Shown here piece after piece: positions 21,790-33,965 of a stretch of 64,000 nucleotides of DNA. Position 1 is the stretch's first letter; each line of letters starts with the position of its first letter. The notes beneath the pieces were generated by a model. That model did not search any database, was not told where the DNA came from, and saw only the letters and a list, made by a program, of their open reading frames with translations. Origin of the DNA: Micropterix aruncella. Taxonomy: Eukaryota; Arthropoda; Insecta; Lepidoptera; Micropterigidae. The stretch is taken from positions 30,783,691 through 30,847,690 of the forward strand of contig OX155950.1 in NCBI GenBank assembly GCA_944548615.1. Direction: 5' to 3'. The position numbers and the translations under genes are program-made.

Positions 21790-22060
21790 CCTACATAAAA
21801 TGTGATAGATGGCTCTTACAACTAAATGGTATTACTGTTATATTTGGTGGAATTATTAAGTTTTATAACCGGCCAGTTCTTCATAAAAAAAACATAAATT
21901 ATCAATGTTAATATAGATGGTGAAATAAAATGCTATTAGTTTCTCCGGACAATAGCCGGCGCAGAAGGGTTGCAAAAATGTACTATGGCATTGAGCAATC
22001 TAATGCCATATATAATCAATGGTTATACCTATTGATTATAAAAGACATTACAACTTTATG
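21790..22060 (-). mobile_element. MITE-like repeat (family M1), uninterrupted copy
   Basis: On the minus strand this reads TTGATTATATATGGCATTAG, ATTGCTCAATGCCATAGTAC, CAACCCTTCT, GTCCGGAGAAACTAATAGCA, TTTCACCATCTATATTAACA. It provides the unbroken template for the copy at 31795-33010, which is split by a LINE. No ORF. Confidence 0.65.
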
Positions 22061-23110
22061 GTTTTTCATACAAAGTTAATATATGAAATATTAAACTGAG
22101 AAAAATATAACAATGTAATACACGGCAACACGCTTGTTTCAAAAAGGGTTACGTATATAAACGCGGACTGTGGTGCATACGTATAAATTAACATGACGCG
22201 TAACAGCGTTGGCGTGACGGTAGTTACCGTGTCTTAATGTTAAAATATAATGTTATTTTATTACGTCGCGACCTTAGAAGCTCGCTTCTAACATGTCAGA
22301 ATGTATTAGTACCTATACGTACGGTTATAGTCGGACACATGAATAATATTAAAACTACAGTATACTATAATTTCCATATTAACCGTACGGAAATGTTGAT
22401 ACATATACTCGAGTAATGGCGTTTCAACAAAATTCCTTGTAATTCAACAAAATTACGATTGAAACATCGTTATTTAGTATTAAACCGTAAAAAAAAATGG
22501 TAATGTCAGAATCAATGCAATAATTTTGTCAGTGTACCTATCTGGGTTTTGCATAACAAATTTAAGCGATCTTTCTCATACATGATCTCAATACTGTTTA
22601 GGCCACATTTATCTAAAGTGTTTTGGAATTACAATGATATTGCTGCTACTTTGATTAGCAAAGTTATGTATTGATTTATATTAGTGACCGATTAATCAAT
22701 ATCGACAGCCCGGTCTAGGATAACAACAATTCAAAAAGTTTGAGAATCTCTCCACGCTGGCCTATTTAATGACCTGTTACAATTTCAGCCGCAAGTCAAA
22801 CCGTTTACTCGAGTCGTAATATTTAACAGTTCATTGCACGTTTCACGAAAGGCAACTGAACCGAATTACATTAATTACATAATACTCGTATCATTTCAGA
22901 TCTGAAATTCAGTAATTTTACGGTTATTCCAAATATCCGACCCGTGACCTATGCCACACATGCTGTTAAGTCAGATAAAGCTCTCGATTGTGGATAGTGA
23001 ATATTACCATTGATTATATAGCAGTATAAGCCGCGCCAAATTTTTCGGTCCCTCGCTCACATGCTCGGGTCACAGGTATTGCATTTATTGAACACCAATG
23101 CACTAAAACC
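22061..23110. other. AT-rich, unassigned
   Basis: No exon or repeat recognised. A short inverted pair around 22372-22395 (atttccatattaaccgtacgg, gaaat) is too weak to call. Confidence 0.35.
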
Positions 23111-23345
23111 AAAAAGGGATAGAAATCCTATAAAGGATTAGGACTTCCATCCCTTTTTACACGACTGCCCAACAAAAAAGGAGTGTAATGTGTTCAGGGT
23201 TCATCTATGTGTTTTCCGTTTTTTTATTCCACCATAACTTCTAAACCCTTGAACCGATTTAGAAGGGTGTAGGATTGTTAGGATCGTTATGTCACCCCGA
23301 GTGTCATAGGGTACTTAACTGTCCAAATATCAGGCAAGTAGTAAA
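23111..23345. repeat. Short hairpin (23111-23158) joined to ~200-bp repeat copy 2
   Basis: AAAAAGGGATAGAAATCCT and its inverted partner (two mismatches in 19) flank a 10-base loop. From 23155 the sequence is collinear with 15278-15482. Probably parts of one element whose hairpin terminus is retained only here. Confidence 0.6.
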
Positions 23346-25524
23346 ATACATTTTTTTTTCACTTTTTTTTAATCAAAAGTTGCTTACTTCGTCGTACTGA
23401 TTAACTCACTACAAGAAATGCCCTTGATCTAATCACACCCTGTATTACTAATCTACAATTAAAGAAAGCCTATATAAAGTAATTACAAGTTTTAATAAAC
23501 GCTTCGCTTAGCGTCGAAATCAAAATAAAGAAAAATAACTTTGACTTCCATTATCTCAGTTTGCTAGATGTGTCTCAGTTTGCAGTTTGCTCTTTTGTGG
23601 GATGGATGTTTCCTGCTTAACGCGTTTCATATCTACTTCATCACGAAAAAAGGAAAAATGTTGATTATAATGTAGGTTACACAAAAAAGAACACTCGGCT
23701 TCAACATCAAACGACGCTTCTACTCAGACTTAATCAAAGGATGTTTCCTTTAAAATGAAAATGAAAAAAATCCGTAAGAATTTTCCTTAAACGAGTGTTT
23801 AAAGCCACGTATTCACTGCGAAACAAAGCTGTGAAATATGCTGCGAACCAATATGTTTGGAACAATGTTGCAAAGATTTCAGCTGTAATCAGCTAGATAT
23901 GAAACTTTGAACATTTTAATAATTATTATTGATCATTTAAGAGCTATGTTAAAAGAATTTTGAAGACTGTTTAATATAGTGTACGTATATCTACTTAATC
24001 GTGTTAATTCCACACAATAATATACTAATTTTACTGCTTAATCATATAATAATAACATTTTTAATTATCGAATATTGCATAAAAGAGAATGGCCATTTTT
24101 GGCCCACTTTTCCAGTAACTGTAAATCATATACCAATGGAAAGATCTCAATTATTAGCCGTTTTTGAGTTGTATCTTAATGAATATGGCTAATTACCTAT
24201 ATACATCCCCTAGGGCACCTAACATATCCAAGCATTGTATTTTAATAACTATTTAAACAAAAACCGCCGCAGAATACCCGCAACTATAAACTACATACGC
24301 TGTGTGAGTACAATTATAGGTATTATATGTATGTGACTATTATAGGTATGTGAGCGACATATCAATATGTAATTGATTTATATATGTATATTATTTTAGT
24401 TTTTATTTTATTTATTTTGGTTTTATTATTATTTTCGTATAAATATATGTATGTGTATGTGTGCATACATGGATATATATTTTATCTATAGATGTATATA
24501 AGTATCTATCCATATTTGTATATGCGTAAATATTTGTAGTTTTAAAAATAAGTACTAATTATAGATTAAGTTGACAGTGCACACTTAATATCATCATTAA
24601 AAGTCTGCCTTAGAACAGGCCTAGGCCTAGTTAGGCGACTGTGTCAATCATAAAAATAATGTCGCATCAATTTCTTGCTAACATCTTAATCAAATATGAC
24701 ATTAACTTTTTACTAGATGTGTTACTACTAAATAAAAATAAAAATATATATATTCCTAAGAATGGTCGAGTTTGTCAGCAGTATATGGAGGGGAAATACC
24801 GGTATATGTTGCTTGAACTCTGTAATGTGTCTCATGATTTTACTGCCGCTCTGTTTACTGACGTACATATATAATATGCTAAGGTCAGCTGTTCAACATG
24901 GTGTGACCAGTGACCGTACATCATAATATACTATCTTTGATGGCTCTTCACTGCAAGTAATATATTTAAAATAAATAATTGACATGGGGGTTTTCATGTA
25001 ATTAGCTATATTTAAGAAGATTCCGAACTTCAAACATCCGAAACGGCTCATAATTGAGGTAAGTTGTGGAAGTCATAAATGTTCTAGATAAATAGATCTT
25101 TCCAACGGTAAATACGTCATTGTTATTGGAGAGGTGGACCCAGCGCACATACATTTTTGCCCATTATCCATTATGATGTTAATATTCATTATGTAACTCT
25201 TGAAACGGAAAATTGGAAAATTGACCCTACTGTAAAAAAAGATATATCTGGATCTGGCGGAATTTGAAATTCCACGACAGAAATATAGCATAAAATAATG
25301 TATCACGATAGATATCACTAATATACACTATATCTTTCGAATCCTGCACAATAATTAAACAAAAACCAACTCGCTCTTGAGAATTATCTTCCGATCCACT
25401 TCCCAACATTTTGGAGGATAAGATTTTCTTTCTTTTCCTAGCAAATTGCGAGCGCTTTGTATGCAATTTTGTTTCCACATCCTTTCTAGGAACTCCTAAA
25501 ATGTTTGCGTAATTAAAAAAATCG
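23346..25524. other. AT-rich, with one LINE-tail-like block
   Basis: At 24605-24640 the block TGCCTTAGAACAGGCCTAGG followed by cctagttaggcg matches 28690-28720 and, less well, 55240-55265. These look like 3' UTR pieces of one LINE family. The remainder holds poly-T/AT runs, a GT/TA-rich microsatellite-like stretch at 24300-24530 and no gene. Confidence 0.45.
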
Positions 25525-26215
25525 GTTTTGTCACCCTAAGACTTTCCCAGGAAGCAGCTAGGGCCTTTTTTCATCTGAATATTCATTTCATAAATAAAGT
25601 CGATCGACGCAACGCAATGAAAACCTGAATTTAAAACGCGCGTCATCTCATTCAATCGCAATTGCAAAAATCAAAATGCAAACGCGGGTCACAGTGAGCT
25701 TTCGAATTCGAATCTCGAACAATCCACAAATCGCAAGCGTCGCCGTTTTAAAGGGCCTTACTATTTAATTAATATATAGCGGATTTTAAATATTATTTGT
25801 ATCGCTTGTATCTTCAAGCAAAGGTTCACAATGTGATTTCGGCCCAACAAGGCGCCTGTGTACCGAATTTCAAGTCTCTAAGTCCAATAATTCGATATTG
25901 AAGTGTGACTATCGTGCTCTCTGGTGGATCGATTTAACCACAATTTTTTCAACTCTTGCCATAACCCAATGATGCCTGCATTCCGAATTTTAGCTCAATC
26001 GGATCAAGCGTTCCGGCGCTATCGTGGAAGAATACACACAAAGACAGACAGACAAACAGAGACAGACACACAGACATACTTCAGTCTGGTAATGGTCTTA
26101 ATCGTCTCGGCGTGAGGGGGATGGGGGGTCAAAATGTATATATCTGTAATCATCTCGAAAAAAAACAGCATTCACAATACTTTAACCTCCTCGTCGGTTG
26201 ACAGGCCGGTAAAGT
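25525..26215 (-). repeat. Family G repeat, copy 2
   Basis: Opens with GTCACCCTAAGACTTTCCCA and continues with the family landmarks TGTACCGAATTTCAAGTCTC, CAACTCTTGCCATAAC, GCGCTATCGTGGAAGAATAC, then (ACAGAC)n and a G-rich run near 26113-26130. Its left third (25600-25760, with cgcgtcatct and acgcgggtcac) is not in every copy. Confidence 0.7.
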
Positions 26216-26655
26216 AAGAAAAGTCTCTTTATAACATTATTTTGCCTAACCCCATAACACTATACTATCCGCATTACAAAGTGGCGAGTCAGGTAATTTA
26301 TCATCGAAATCGTGCTATCTCTTTCGCACTTGCACGGCCTTATGGAGCGATACCTGTAACCGTAGTGTAGGCAGTTTTACGCATTCAAAAGGAATGTCGA
26401 TAAAGTAATGAAACGAGGGAAATAAATAATATTTCAGTATTGTTTCATTACAATAAATATTAAATAAGTTAAAAATATAAATATTCATATTGAATTATTA
26501 AAATAAAAATATTAAAGTATCAAATTTATAATAGTTGATAATAAAATAATTGTTATACAAAAAGAATTAAAACTAAACAAAGAAAGTCAGCAAGCTATTC
26601 ATATTCGTCTTCACTGTCATTATCGTCTTGTAGATTAATAACATGACAATGGGTG
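26216..26655. other. AT-rich, no gene seen
   Basis: 26440-26560 is almost pure A/T. Possibly part of the DNA transposon represented at 26656-26913: gtaaccgta occurs on the left (26356) and its inverted form ggttac near 27108, but I cannot establish termini. Confidence 0.35.
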
Positions 26656-26913
26656 TCAATTATATGTGATTTGGCCAGGTCTTCGTTCTGGAGATTTTTG
26701 AATTCGATTCCGAATTCGATCTAGAGTTCGTTCGCTCGTTCCACAAACTAATGCTGCCAACTTTCTTGGTTGTTGAAAATCAATTTTCCTTACGACATCA
26801 GGGTCTTCTTTCAACTTATGCAACCACTTATAAATGTTGAGAATGATATGCCGGCTTTGCTGGTTAACATCACTTCTTAACTTGGTCAAATTAGTTTTGT
26901 AAAAATCTTCCAT
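26656..26913 (-). pseudogene. Helix-turn-helix N-terminus of a DNA transposase, remnant
   Basis: Minus-strand 85-codon frame: SRHIILNIYKWLHKLKEDPD, then RKLAALVCGTSERTLDRIRN. The segment AALVCGTSERTLDRIRN has the shape of a helix-turn-helix, and the N-terminal xxIILNxxxxxxK layout resembles IS630/DDE_3-like insect transposases. The catalytic domain is absent. Assignment is by resemblance only. Confidence 0.45.
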
Positions 26914-27228
26914 CGTGATGTAGATTCACAATAGAGTTCGTATAACGAATAAGTTATGCTCTTTGACATTAGGTCTTTTATAGCAGAATATTTTGTTATC
27001 AATAATGCCTAATGACCTACATAATACGCACGATAATTATAGTAGACGAAAACTAATTTGCAAAAGTGTCGTTAAAATGTCATAAAATGTCGAAATCGAA
27101 CTGTTACGGTTACCACAATTAATAGTCCTAATCGGTTAGCTACTTACCACCTATTACGTTATTTACTCACCGCCTTTGGCTAAATCTAGGAATTTTATCT
27201 ATCTATCTAATTTTAGCAGGTAAAAGTC

Positions 27229-27810
27229 TTTTCATTTTTCGGATTAATATATAGCCTATGACACTCACAAATAATGTGGCTTTCTATTGGTAAAAGAATT
27301 TTCAAAATCGGTTCAGTAGATCCAGAGATTACTTCCTACAACGTCACAAACTTTACCTCTTTATAATATTAGTATAGAAGGATAGATTACGATACGGTCG
27401 CGGTTCCATACCTATGTCGTATTATCTCTTTAACTATTTATGCAGTAAAAGGGAAATGTCTTTTGTTTTAAACACTTGAGACGATAAATTTACTTATTTT
27501 GATAAGAATTCATAATTAATAAAATGTAAAAGTTAGACATATTCTGTCGCTGACTTTTTTGTAGGCATTATCAACCTCTACAACTTTTCTCTAGAACTTA
27601 ATCATATATCTCTCATCGTTAAGGCAGTGTTAGTTAGAAACGTTTACGAAAAAGTCTTTTCATTTTTCGGATTAATATATAACTTATGACACTCACAAAT
27701 AATGTGGCTTTCTATTGGTAAAAGAATTTTCAAAATCGGTTCAGTAGATCCATAGATTACATCCTACAATATCACAAACTTTACCTCTATATAATATTAG
27801 TATAGATAAA
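27229..27810 (+). repeat. Direct repeat pair of ~155 bp (27229-27385, 27655-27808)
   Basis: Both units start AAGTCTTTTCATTTTTCGGA and run through ACACTCACAAATAATGTGGC, CAAAATCGGTTCAGTAGATC and CTTTACCTC to TATAATATTAGTATAGA, differing at a handful of positions. About 270 bp of unrelated AT-rich DNA lies between. Likely two insertions of one short element, or a local duplication. Confidence 0.75.
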
Positions 27811-28685
27811 TATTTTATCGACATGGTACCATTCCTATGTTAACTGTCTCTAATTGCCCCAGTCGCCAGTTTGTATTTTTTTTTTAAAGTTTCGACTGAG
27901 GCAGTTCTATTAAGTTTATGATTTTGGTCGACCAAATTTGCGAAACACGTCCACACGTAGAGAACAAATTGTTGCGAAACTGATTGTTTCGCTTTGTTCC
28001 CGGCAGTGGCGTAACTAAGCCGGTGCAGCCGGTGCGCCCACGGTAGTTAGGGGCCCCAAAATTAAACTTCAGTCTATGTCTATGATTTCCACCAACTCCG
28101 ATGGGAATCTAAACATCTAAAAATGGATATCTCACAACTGATCGATGAGTGCAAATCAAGACGACAACCATTCTAGAAATGTGTTTGTTCGTATTTTTAT
28201 AACACATAGGTACCTAGTTAATTTAAATATGTATATATGCAAAAATTGGTTGGCAAAATTTGCAATATTATGTGAGTATTTTTTAGGTTTCCCGGATTCG
28301 CACTTGTACTCAAAATAATATAATAAAGACTGATATTATTTTATTTAATTTCTCACAAACATTCAAAGGCGGAGAAAGAAACAGAGCCATATGTGGCTAA
28401 TAAATGAAGGCCGTGAAAAGAGCCACAAATTATTTGACTATCTCGTATGATTTTTATTTTTATTCTTATTTTATTTTTATTTGTTTATTTTACTGAGTAG
28501 GTATCTATCTATCTATTTACTATTATTATAATTTCGATTTTTATTTATTTACTCGATAATTTTATGATTATAATTGGAAATACTTCTTGATGATATTTTA
28601 ATTTATTTTTTTAACATGTTTAATTTTTAAGTTTAGTTGTTAATTTTTTACTTTTTTTGTGTGCACAGGTAAAATATTTCCTGGT
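27811..28685. other. AT-rich, unassigned
   Basis: No exon or named repeat seen. Contains 28440-28640, a long T/A-biased stretch of the kind found in front of LINE 3' tails. Confidence 0.35.
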
Positions 28686-28861
28686 ACACCTGCCTTAGTA
28701 CAGGCCTAGGCCTAGTTAGGCGGTGTTGACGCAGTGACCAATATACTGCAGTGTGCTCTATTTTTCGCTACTGGTCCAAATACATTTTTTTTTGTAATGC
28801 TGCAGTAAATTATATTTTGTGCTTTACCTTTAATAAATAAATAAATAAAATAAATAAATAT
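28686..28861 (+). mobile_element. LINE 3' UTR tail ending in (AATA)n
   Basis: CTGCCTTAGTACAGGCCTAG begins a block shared with 24605 and 55240, and ends at 28830-28861 in an (AATA)n tail typical of LINE 3' ends. No coding sequence is left. Confidence 0.55.
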
Positions 28862-29254
28862 TTTTTAAGCTATTGCATAGCTTTTATCGCGGGCCTAGAG
28901 GCCAGCGCGGCGACCGAATGAAGCAATTTCTTAACGAAAATTAATGATTTTAAACTGATAATTACGTCTAAACGAGTACTGCTTACGATTCGAAATAAAT
29001 ATATGTTAAAAACAAGGACATTTTCCTAATATTCTTAGCTTTGAATATTTTAGATTTTGTTTATATTACATAGTGTAATTAATTTGTGAAATTAGGTCTA
29101 ACCGAACACAAAAACGACTACTACGCAAATACTATCTGGCGTATTACTATGAAACCTGCACCATTTTAAAGATAATTTAATTATCTATCTTTTTATCTAC
29201 GATTTTTTCGAATAATCCGTTTTTTTGCTTTATCGAATAAAAAAATCGTGCGCG

Positions 29255-29348
29255 GCGCTCTATCGGAAGACGTTTAAATTATTCCGAATCATTTGCTTCC
29301 GCAGCCGCAAATGATACGGAATAATTTCAGCGTTTTCCGATAGAGCGC
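29255..29348. repeat. 94-nt hairpin, 42-bp arms
   Basis: Arms 29255-29296 and 29307-29348 pair with four mismatches in 42 around the loop TTCCGCAGCC. The arm begins GCGCTCTATCGGAA and ends ATCATTTGC. Outside, similar blocks in direct orientation (gctattgcatagcttttatc at about 28869 and gctatgcgatagctttacc at about 29414) frame a ~560-bp unit. Fold-back element is the default reading; a small-RNA precursor is possible. Confidence 0.75.
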
Positions 29349-30734
29349 AGTTATCTGATATCATAAAAAATAAAATAAAATAAATAATTATAATTCCATA
29401 AGTTGTTAAAAATGCTATGCGATAGCTTTACCGCGGCAGTCCCCGAGTGCCACACTTCTTTTTTTAACAGTAAAGCTTCGTATTAACCACCCTACCTTTG
29501 GGTTATTATTTAAAAAGTAGACAAAAAATCGTTGGGTAGATTTCCTGATAACAATACCTACTTGTTATTAATAAATCTACCATACATTTTATCAGACAAT
29601 TTCTTTACAAAATGCATGACCCTTTTTTGTATTTAGAAACGTAGGAAAAATTTGACGTACCACGTACGCTTTGCGGGTATCAGGTTTTTTTTATTTTATT
29701 CTTTTATTGTTTTTGTACTCGAACCTACGTGATACGTTTTATTGCGTTTGGGCGATAATTATAGGATCAAATGTTTCAAATGTTCTTCCGCAACAATGTT
29801 CTATGTGATCCTGCGTGTCCCGATGAAGTTCTCGGGAACTTGTTCGGCAACATGTATTTATTTAACAAATCAACATTACATTACAGTATACACCAATTCG
29901 TTGAGATGAGATGAACAGATGAGATTCTTTGAGATAAACATAAATATAAAAAAAATCAATTATTTTCAGTAAATACTCATGTTTTAAATAGGCATTAAAT
30001 AAGTAAGTAGAAACATTAAAAATAGTAAAAGTAACAGAATACATAAAAATAATAAAAACAATCGATCTTAACATGTAACATGTAACATAAACAGGTAGCG
30101 CACTGTCCATACCTTGAAGAGATGTGGGCTCGCTGTAAAAATGTCCAGGTCTGACGCTGCCGACCATAGCGCATTTATGTGTCGCAAGGCACGCGTCGCG
30201 GGTCGCGGTTCGCGACGACGGCTCCGCAAATAGAGTATGTGGCCGAGCTCGATTATAGTTATCCGGAACCAAGAGACAAAACCTTCGCTAGAATGCTAGG
30301 ATTATCAATTTTGTCCTAGGGCATGGTGAGCATTTCTATACGCAATCAAATGAATACGTCGATTTATAATGTAGCTAAAATATAAATATATAACGTAGAT
30401 AGGTGTACAGTAATTACACCCTATATGCTATAATAAATGAAGTTTGTAGGGGCAGCGGTGTATCAGCACCACGCAGATCCATGGTTGTGAAACAAATGTC
30501 AACCAATGAATACATGGCTTAAAGAGGGGGATGGAAGGGAGTTTTGACGTACGAAGAGCAACCTCCAAGTATTCAACTTCGCGACAGACTCAGGCAAGAC
30601 AGAACAGATTACTTCTGCTCGAGATAATAATCAGGGTAGCGGTTGAAAAATGAATCAAGACAGAAAAAAGAGACATCGAAGGCTTGAAAAAAACCCTTAT
30701 TTTTCTATCCCGCCCCAAAGAAAAGTATCGTGAG
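29349..30734. other. Mostly unassigned; one exon-like segment at 30115-30290
   Basis: On the minus strand, 30115-30290 is GC-rich and ends in a good donor (CTTCAAG|gtatggac). One open frame reads YNRARPHTLFAEPSSRTATR and then HKCAMVGSVRPGHFYSEPTS. An upstream acceptor is not obvious and I recognise no family, so it is a candidate exon only. The remainder is AT-rich. Confidence 0.3.
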
Positions 30735-31320
30735 CGCGAAAAATATTCTTTTCGCGCTAAAAATATTCTTTTAGTCATGTTGACCCCCCCCCCCCCCGAG
30801 ACGATTAGTACCTACTATTTTCAGACTGAAGTATGTATGTGAGCCTGTGTGTGTGTCTGTGTGTTTCTCCACGATAGCGCCTAACCGTTTCATCCGATTA
30901 AGCTGTAATTTGGTATGCAGGCATAATTCGGTCATAGCAAGAGTTCAAAAGATTGTTGTTGAAATCGGTCCACCAGAGGGCGCGCTAGTCATACTTCAAT
31001 CTCGAAATATTGCAGTTTGAGACTTGAAATTCGGTACACGGATGCCTTGTTGGACCGGAATCACGTTGTGAAATTTCGAATGGAATATCTCGTATACAAG
31101 CGACGCAAATAATATTAAAAATCCGCCATATTTAAGAAAATACTACAATATTTTTGAAAAAATACCTTTTGAATACCACAGAAAAAGTAACCACATATAT
31201 ACTACGAATTGGCGCGCGGAGAACGGGTTGGGTTGGCGAGGGGGAAGGAGGGGGATGGGGAGGTTGGCGGGGGGCTTGTACTTGCCGGGAAAATCTTGGG
31301 ATGACACAACAGATTTTTTA
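30735..31320 (+). repeat. Family G repeat, copy 3 (near full length)
   Basis: Begins around a C run (30783-30797), then GTGTGTGTCTGTGTG, TCCACGATAGCGCCTAACCG, GCAAGAGTTCAAAAGATTGT, GAAATCGGTCCACCAGAGGG, GGAATATCTCGTATACAAGC and ends near TTGCCGGGAAAATCTTGGGA-TGACA. This copy gives the clearest order of landmarks for the family. Confidence 0.8.
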
Positions 31321-31794
31321 AATAAAACCGTAAAAACATATTGCAAATACAAGCGACTAATAAAATCGTATCATTATAAATAGGGTAGACTACCCTGGAC
31401 AACGGCGGCTACAACGTCACCGAAACGTCGAGTGCTACAAATTTCACGCGGTAAATTCGTTTTCTATCCTATTTATAATGTCAAACAACCGCGATAGTCT
31501 TCGATTTTATAAAATCGTATCATGTCAATATTCTGTTAATGGTAATTGCACCACGAAAGGCCGGTATTATCAATTAAGCAAATAATCTAATTGTTGATGC
31601 AATAATTAACGCGATATCACAATAAAAAACGCATAATGTCATAATTGCTCCCGGTGTATCATGTGCGTGTCGGAAAACCCCATTATGTTTTGTACCGCTG
31701 TGATCGCATGTGGTTTGTCACACTCGAAAGAATGTATTCTTCTAGTCACTGGGCATGTTATTTTGGTCGAATTCACTAAAAACCTTAATTTTAT
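31321..31794. other. AT-rich; contains a Penelope-like terminal motif
   Basis: At 31395-31475, GACAACGGCGGCTACAACGT followed by caccgaaacgtcgagt resembles the block at 51110-51165 (inverted). The motif is common at the ends of Penelope-like retroelements in arthropods, as I recall. Nothing else seen. Confidence 0.35.
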
Positions 31795-31860
31795 CATTGA
31801 TTATATATGGTATTAGATTTCTCAACCCCATAGTACGATTTGCCAACCCTTCTGAACCAG
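31795..31860 (+). mobile_element. M1-family repeat, left half (split by LINE)
   Basis: CATTGATTATATATGGTATT to CAACCCTTCTGAACCAG matches the left half of the intact copy at 21790-22060. The right half resumes at 32935-33010 (TTTATTTCGCCATCTATGAT, AACATTGATAAT). The LINE at 31861-32934 was inserted between them. Confidence 0.7.
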
Positions 31861-32934
31861 AGAAATGCAAGTGGCGCTGACAGTATTGACGGCCAAACCT
31901 AAATTTGTAAAATATAGTCACTGCTCACTATTTGCTGATGACGTGAATTTTTTTCATCAAATAACAGATGATCGAGAAGCGGAAATATTACAGCAAGATA
32001 TAGATGCACTTTCAAGATGTCGCTCTGTCAATGACATGGAATTCAACACTAACAAGTGCTCTGTTTTAACCATCACGAAGAAGAAAACACCTTGCTTTAT
32101 CCCATACACAATAAACGGGTCAATTTTAAAAAGGTCAACCGAGGCGAGGGACCTGGGAATTACATTTGATACGCAGTTGAATTTCCGCGCACACATTACA
32201 AATATTTGCAATCGTGCTAGCAAAATGGTCGGTTTTGTTATTCGCATAAGCAAACAGTTTAATAATATTCATGTAATGTTTCTACTATATAATTGTTTAG
32301 TCCGTAGCATACTTGAATATAACTCGGTCATCTGATGTACAAGTGAAAACAAATACATTCAGATGGTAGAGCGTATTCAAAGAAAATATTTAAGATATAG
32401 TATTTATTACAGAAAATACAATATTTATCCATACTTATTTCCGTCCGATTTTGTGCTAGGAATGGTAGGATACAACAGTCTTGAAACGCGTCGATATATT
32501 TCCCTAATTATATTTGCATATAAATTAATTAAAGGAACTATTTATTTGCCAGAGATACTATGTAAGTTTGAATTGTACGTACCGGTAAATCACACAGCGA
32601 GGAGATCGCATATATTGTTTAATGTGCCGCACCATCGTACAATTATTTTTCAGACAGGCCAGTGGGAAGGGTTATAGCTCTTCTTAATTCCTTACCCACA
32701 GAAATAGACATCTTTTGTATATCCCTTTGGCAGCTAAAAAGACAACTCCCTGCAATCTCATGTTTATCATAATTTGTCTTTTATTTAGTTTTATATTTTT
32801 ATGTTTTTTTCTTGTTCAATGTTAGCATTAATTTAGTTATGTAATTCATTTATTTTGAGACTTACTTTCTAGCTTTAATATTCAAGGGCGAATTTGATTG
32901 CCTGTAATGCTCTTGAATAATATTTGAAACTAAT
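31861..32934 (+). mobile_element. 5'-truncated non-LTR retrotransposon with RT active-site block
   Basis: Plus-strand reading starts inside the reverse transcriptase: HCSLFADDVNFFHQITDDRE contains the catalytic FADD. It continues through EFNTNKCSVLTI, RDLGITFDTQLNFRAHITNI, CNRASKMVGFVIRISKQFNN and VRSILEYNSVI, then a stop at 32335, then MVERIQRKYLRYSIYYR onward to 32677. This layout is that of jockey-type LINEs (thumb and C-terminal region). The 3' UTR runs to about 32934 and ends in aaactaataaataataatag. 5' truncation is typical of target-primed reverse transcription. It lies within an M1 repeat. One in-frame stop and the missing N-terminus make it inactive. Confidence 0.85.
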
Positions 32935-33010
32935 AAATAATAATAGAAATTTATTTCGCCATCTATGATAACATTGATAATGAATGGTTTTTTATAAAGG
33001 ACTGATTGAT
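32935..33010 (+). mobile_element. M1-family repeat, right half
   Basis: Continuation of the copy at 31795-31860, after the LINE insertion. Confidence 0.65.
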
Positions 33011-33439
33011 TATATACAACCCAATAATTACACCAATGATAACATTAACAATAATAATTTCTTTATTGTGAACTGTAAGTAGGTCGTACAAAATGGATAG
33101 GTACTATTTTATGCGCTATACAGTTTACCAATCAGGCGTACAATATTTATTTTTCTATAATTAAATATATTTTCACTTCGCAAGTTGAAGGTAAACAAAT
33201 CCGATAAGTATTACGTTTTAGACATATTAACAAAAATAATTATTAAAACTTAATTATAGAAGACATATTAACAAACATAATTGTTATCTACAAATTTAGT
33301 AAATTCCCATTACTATATATAAAGTTAATGTCTGTTTGTTTTTAAATTAAAATGTCGAAGTGGAATTATTAGGCTATCTACGGTTTGTCAGATTTAGAGC
33401 TCGAATGAAATATAAATGTTTAAAGTTTAAAAAGTTTGA
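33011..33439. other. AT-rich; LINE-tail-like word at 33050
   Basis: The words aataatttctttattgtgaactg (33052) resemble the end of other 3' tails here (actttattgtgc at 10279, tctttattgtataactg at 45345). Otherwise empty. Confidence 0.35.
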
Positions 33440-33965
33440 TAATTACAATAAGAATATGTTATATTATTTATTTGTCATTATCGTTTAAAGAGTCATTCAC
33501 GCTATAATAGCATTTATTTTTGAGCCAGTGATTCAATGTAAGTTTGAATCCTGGTTGTTGCATTGATTTGATATTTTGTGGAATAGGGTTAAAATATTTA
33601 ACACAACAGACCTCAGGTCCCTTCTTACACATTTCTGTCCTCACTGAGGGACAGTTTATGAGGTTTCTATTCCTTGTAGCCCTTGAATGTACATCTCTTC
33701 GTAAGGAGTAGATATCGGGATTATTTTTAATAAATTCACAACATTCCAGTATATACAGAGAGGGCACAGTCAACATAGACATGCTGGTGAAGAGAGGCCT
33801 GCAGGGAGTGTCTGGCACTACTCCGTTTAGAAGTCGAACACAGGACTTCTGTATTTTAAATATTCGTTGGACTTCTGTTGAGTTGCACCACATTATAATG
33901 CCGTATTTTAGATGTGGATAATATGTTGTTAGGCGAGTCTCTACTGATGTTATATATTTTTAAAA
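33440..33965 (-). mobile_element. LINE C-terminal fragment (jockey-like)
   Basis: Minus strand: YYPHLKYGIIMWCNSTEVQR, IFKIQKSCVRLLNGVVPDTP, CRPLFTSMSMLTVPSLYILE, then a Cys-containing tail and CCVKYFNPIPQNIK. The order FxxQKxxVRxxxG...CRPLF...LTxPSLYILE is the C-terminal region after the RT thumb of jockey-type elements. A second fragment of the same type, from another element, is at 37560-38045. Confidence 0.8.

Noticed and set aside
27229..27810. Possible CRISPR-like or satellite array
   Set aside because: Only two units with a long unrelated spacer; a repeated element in an animal genome, not an array.
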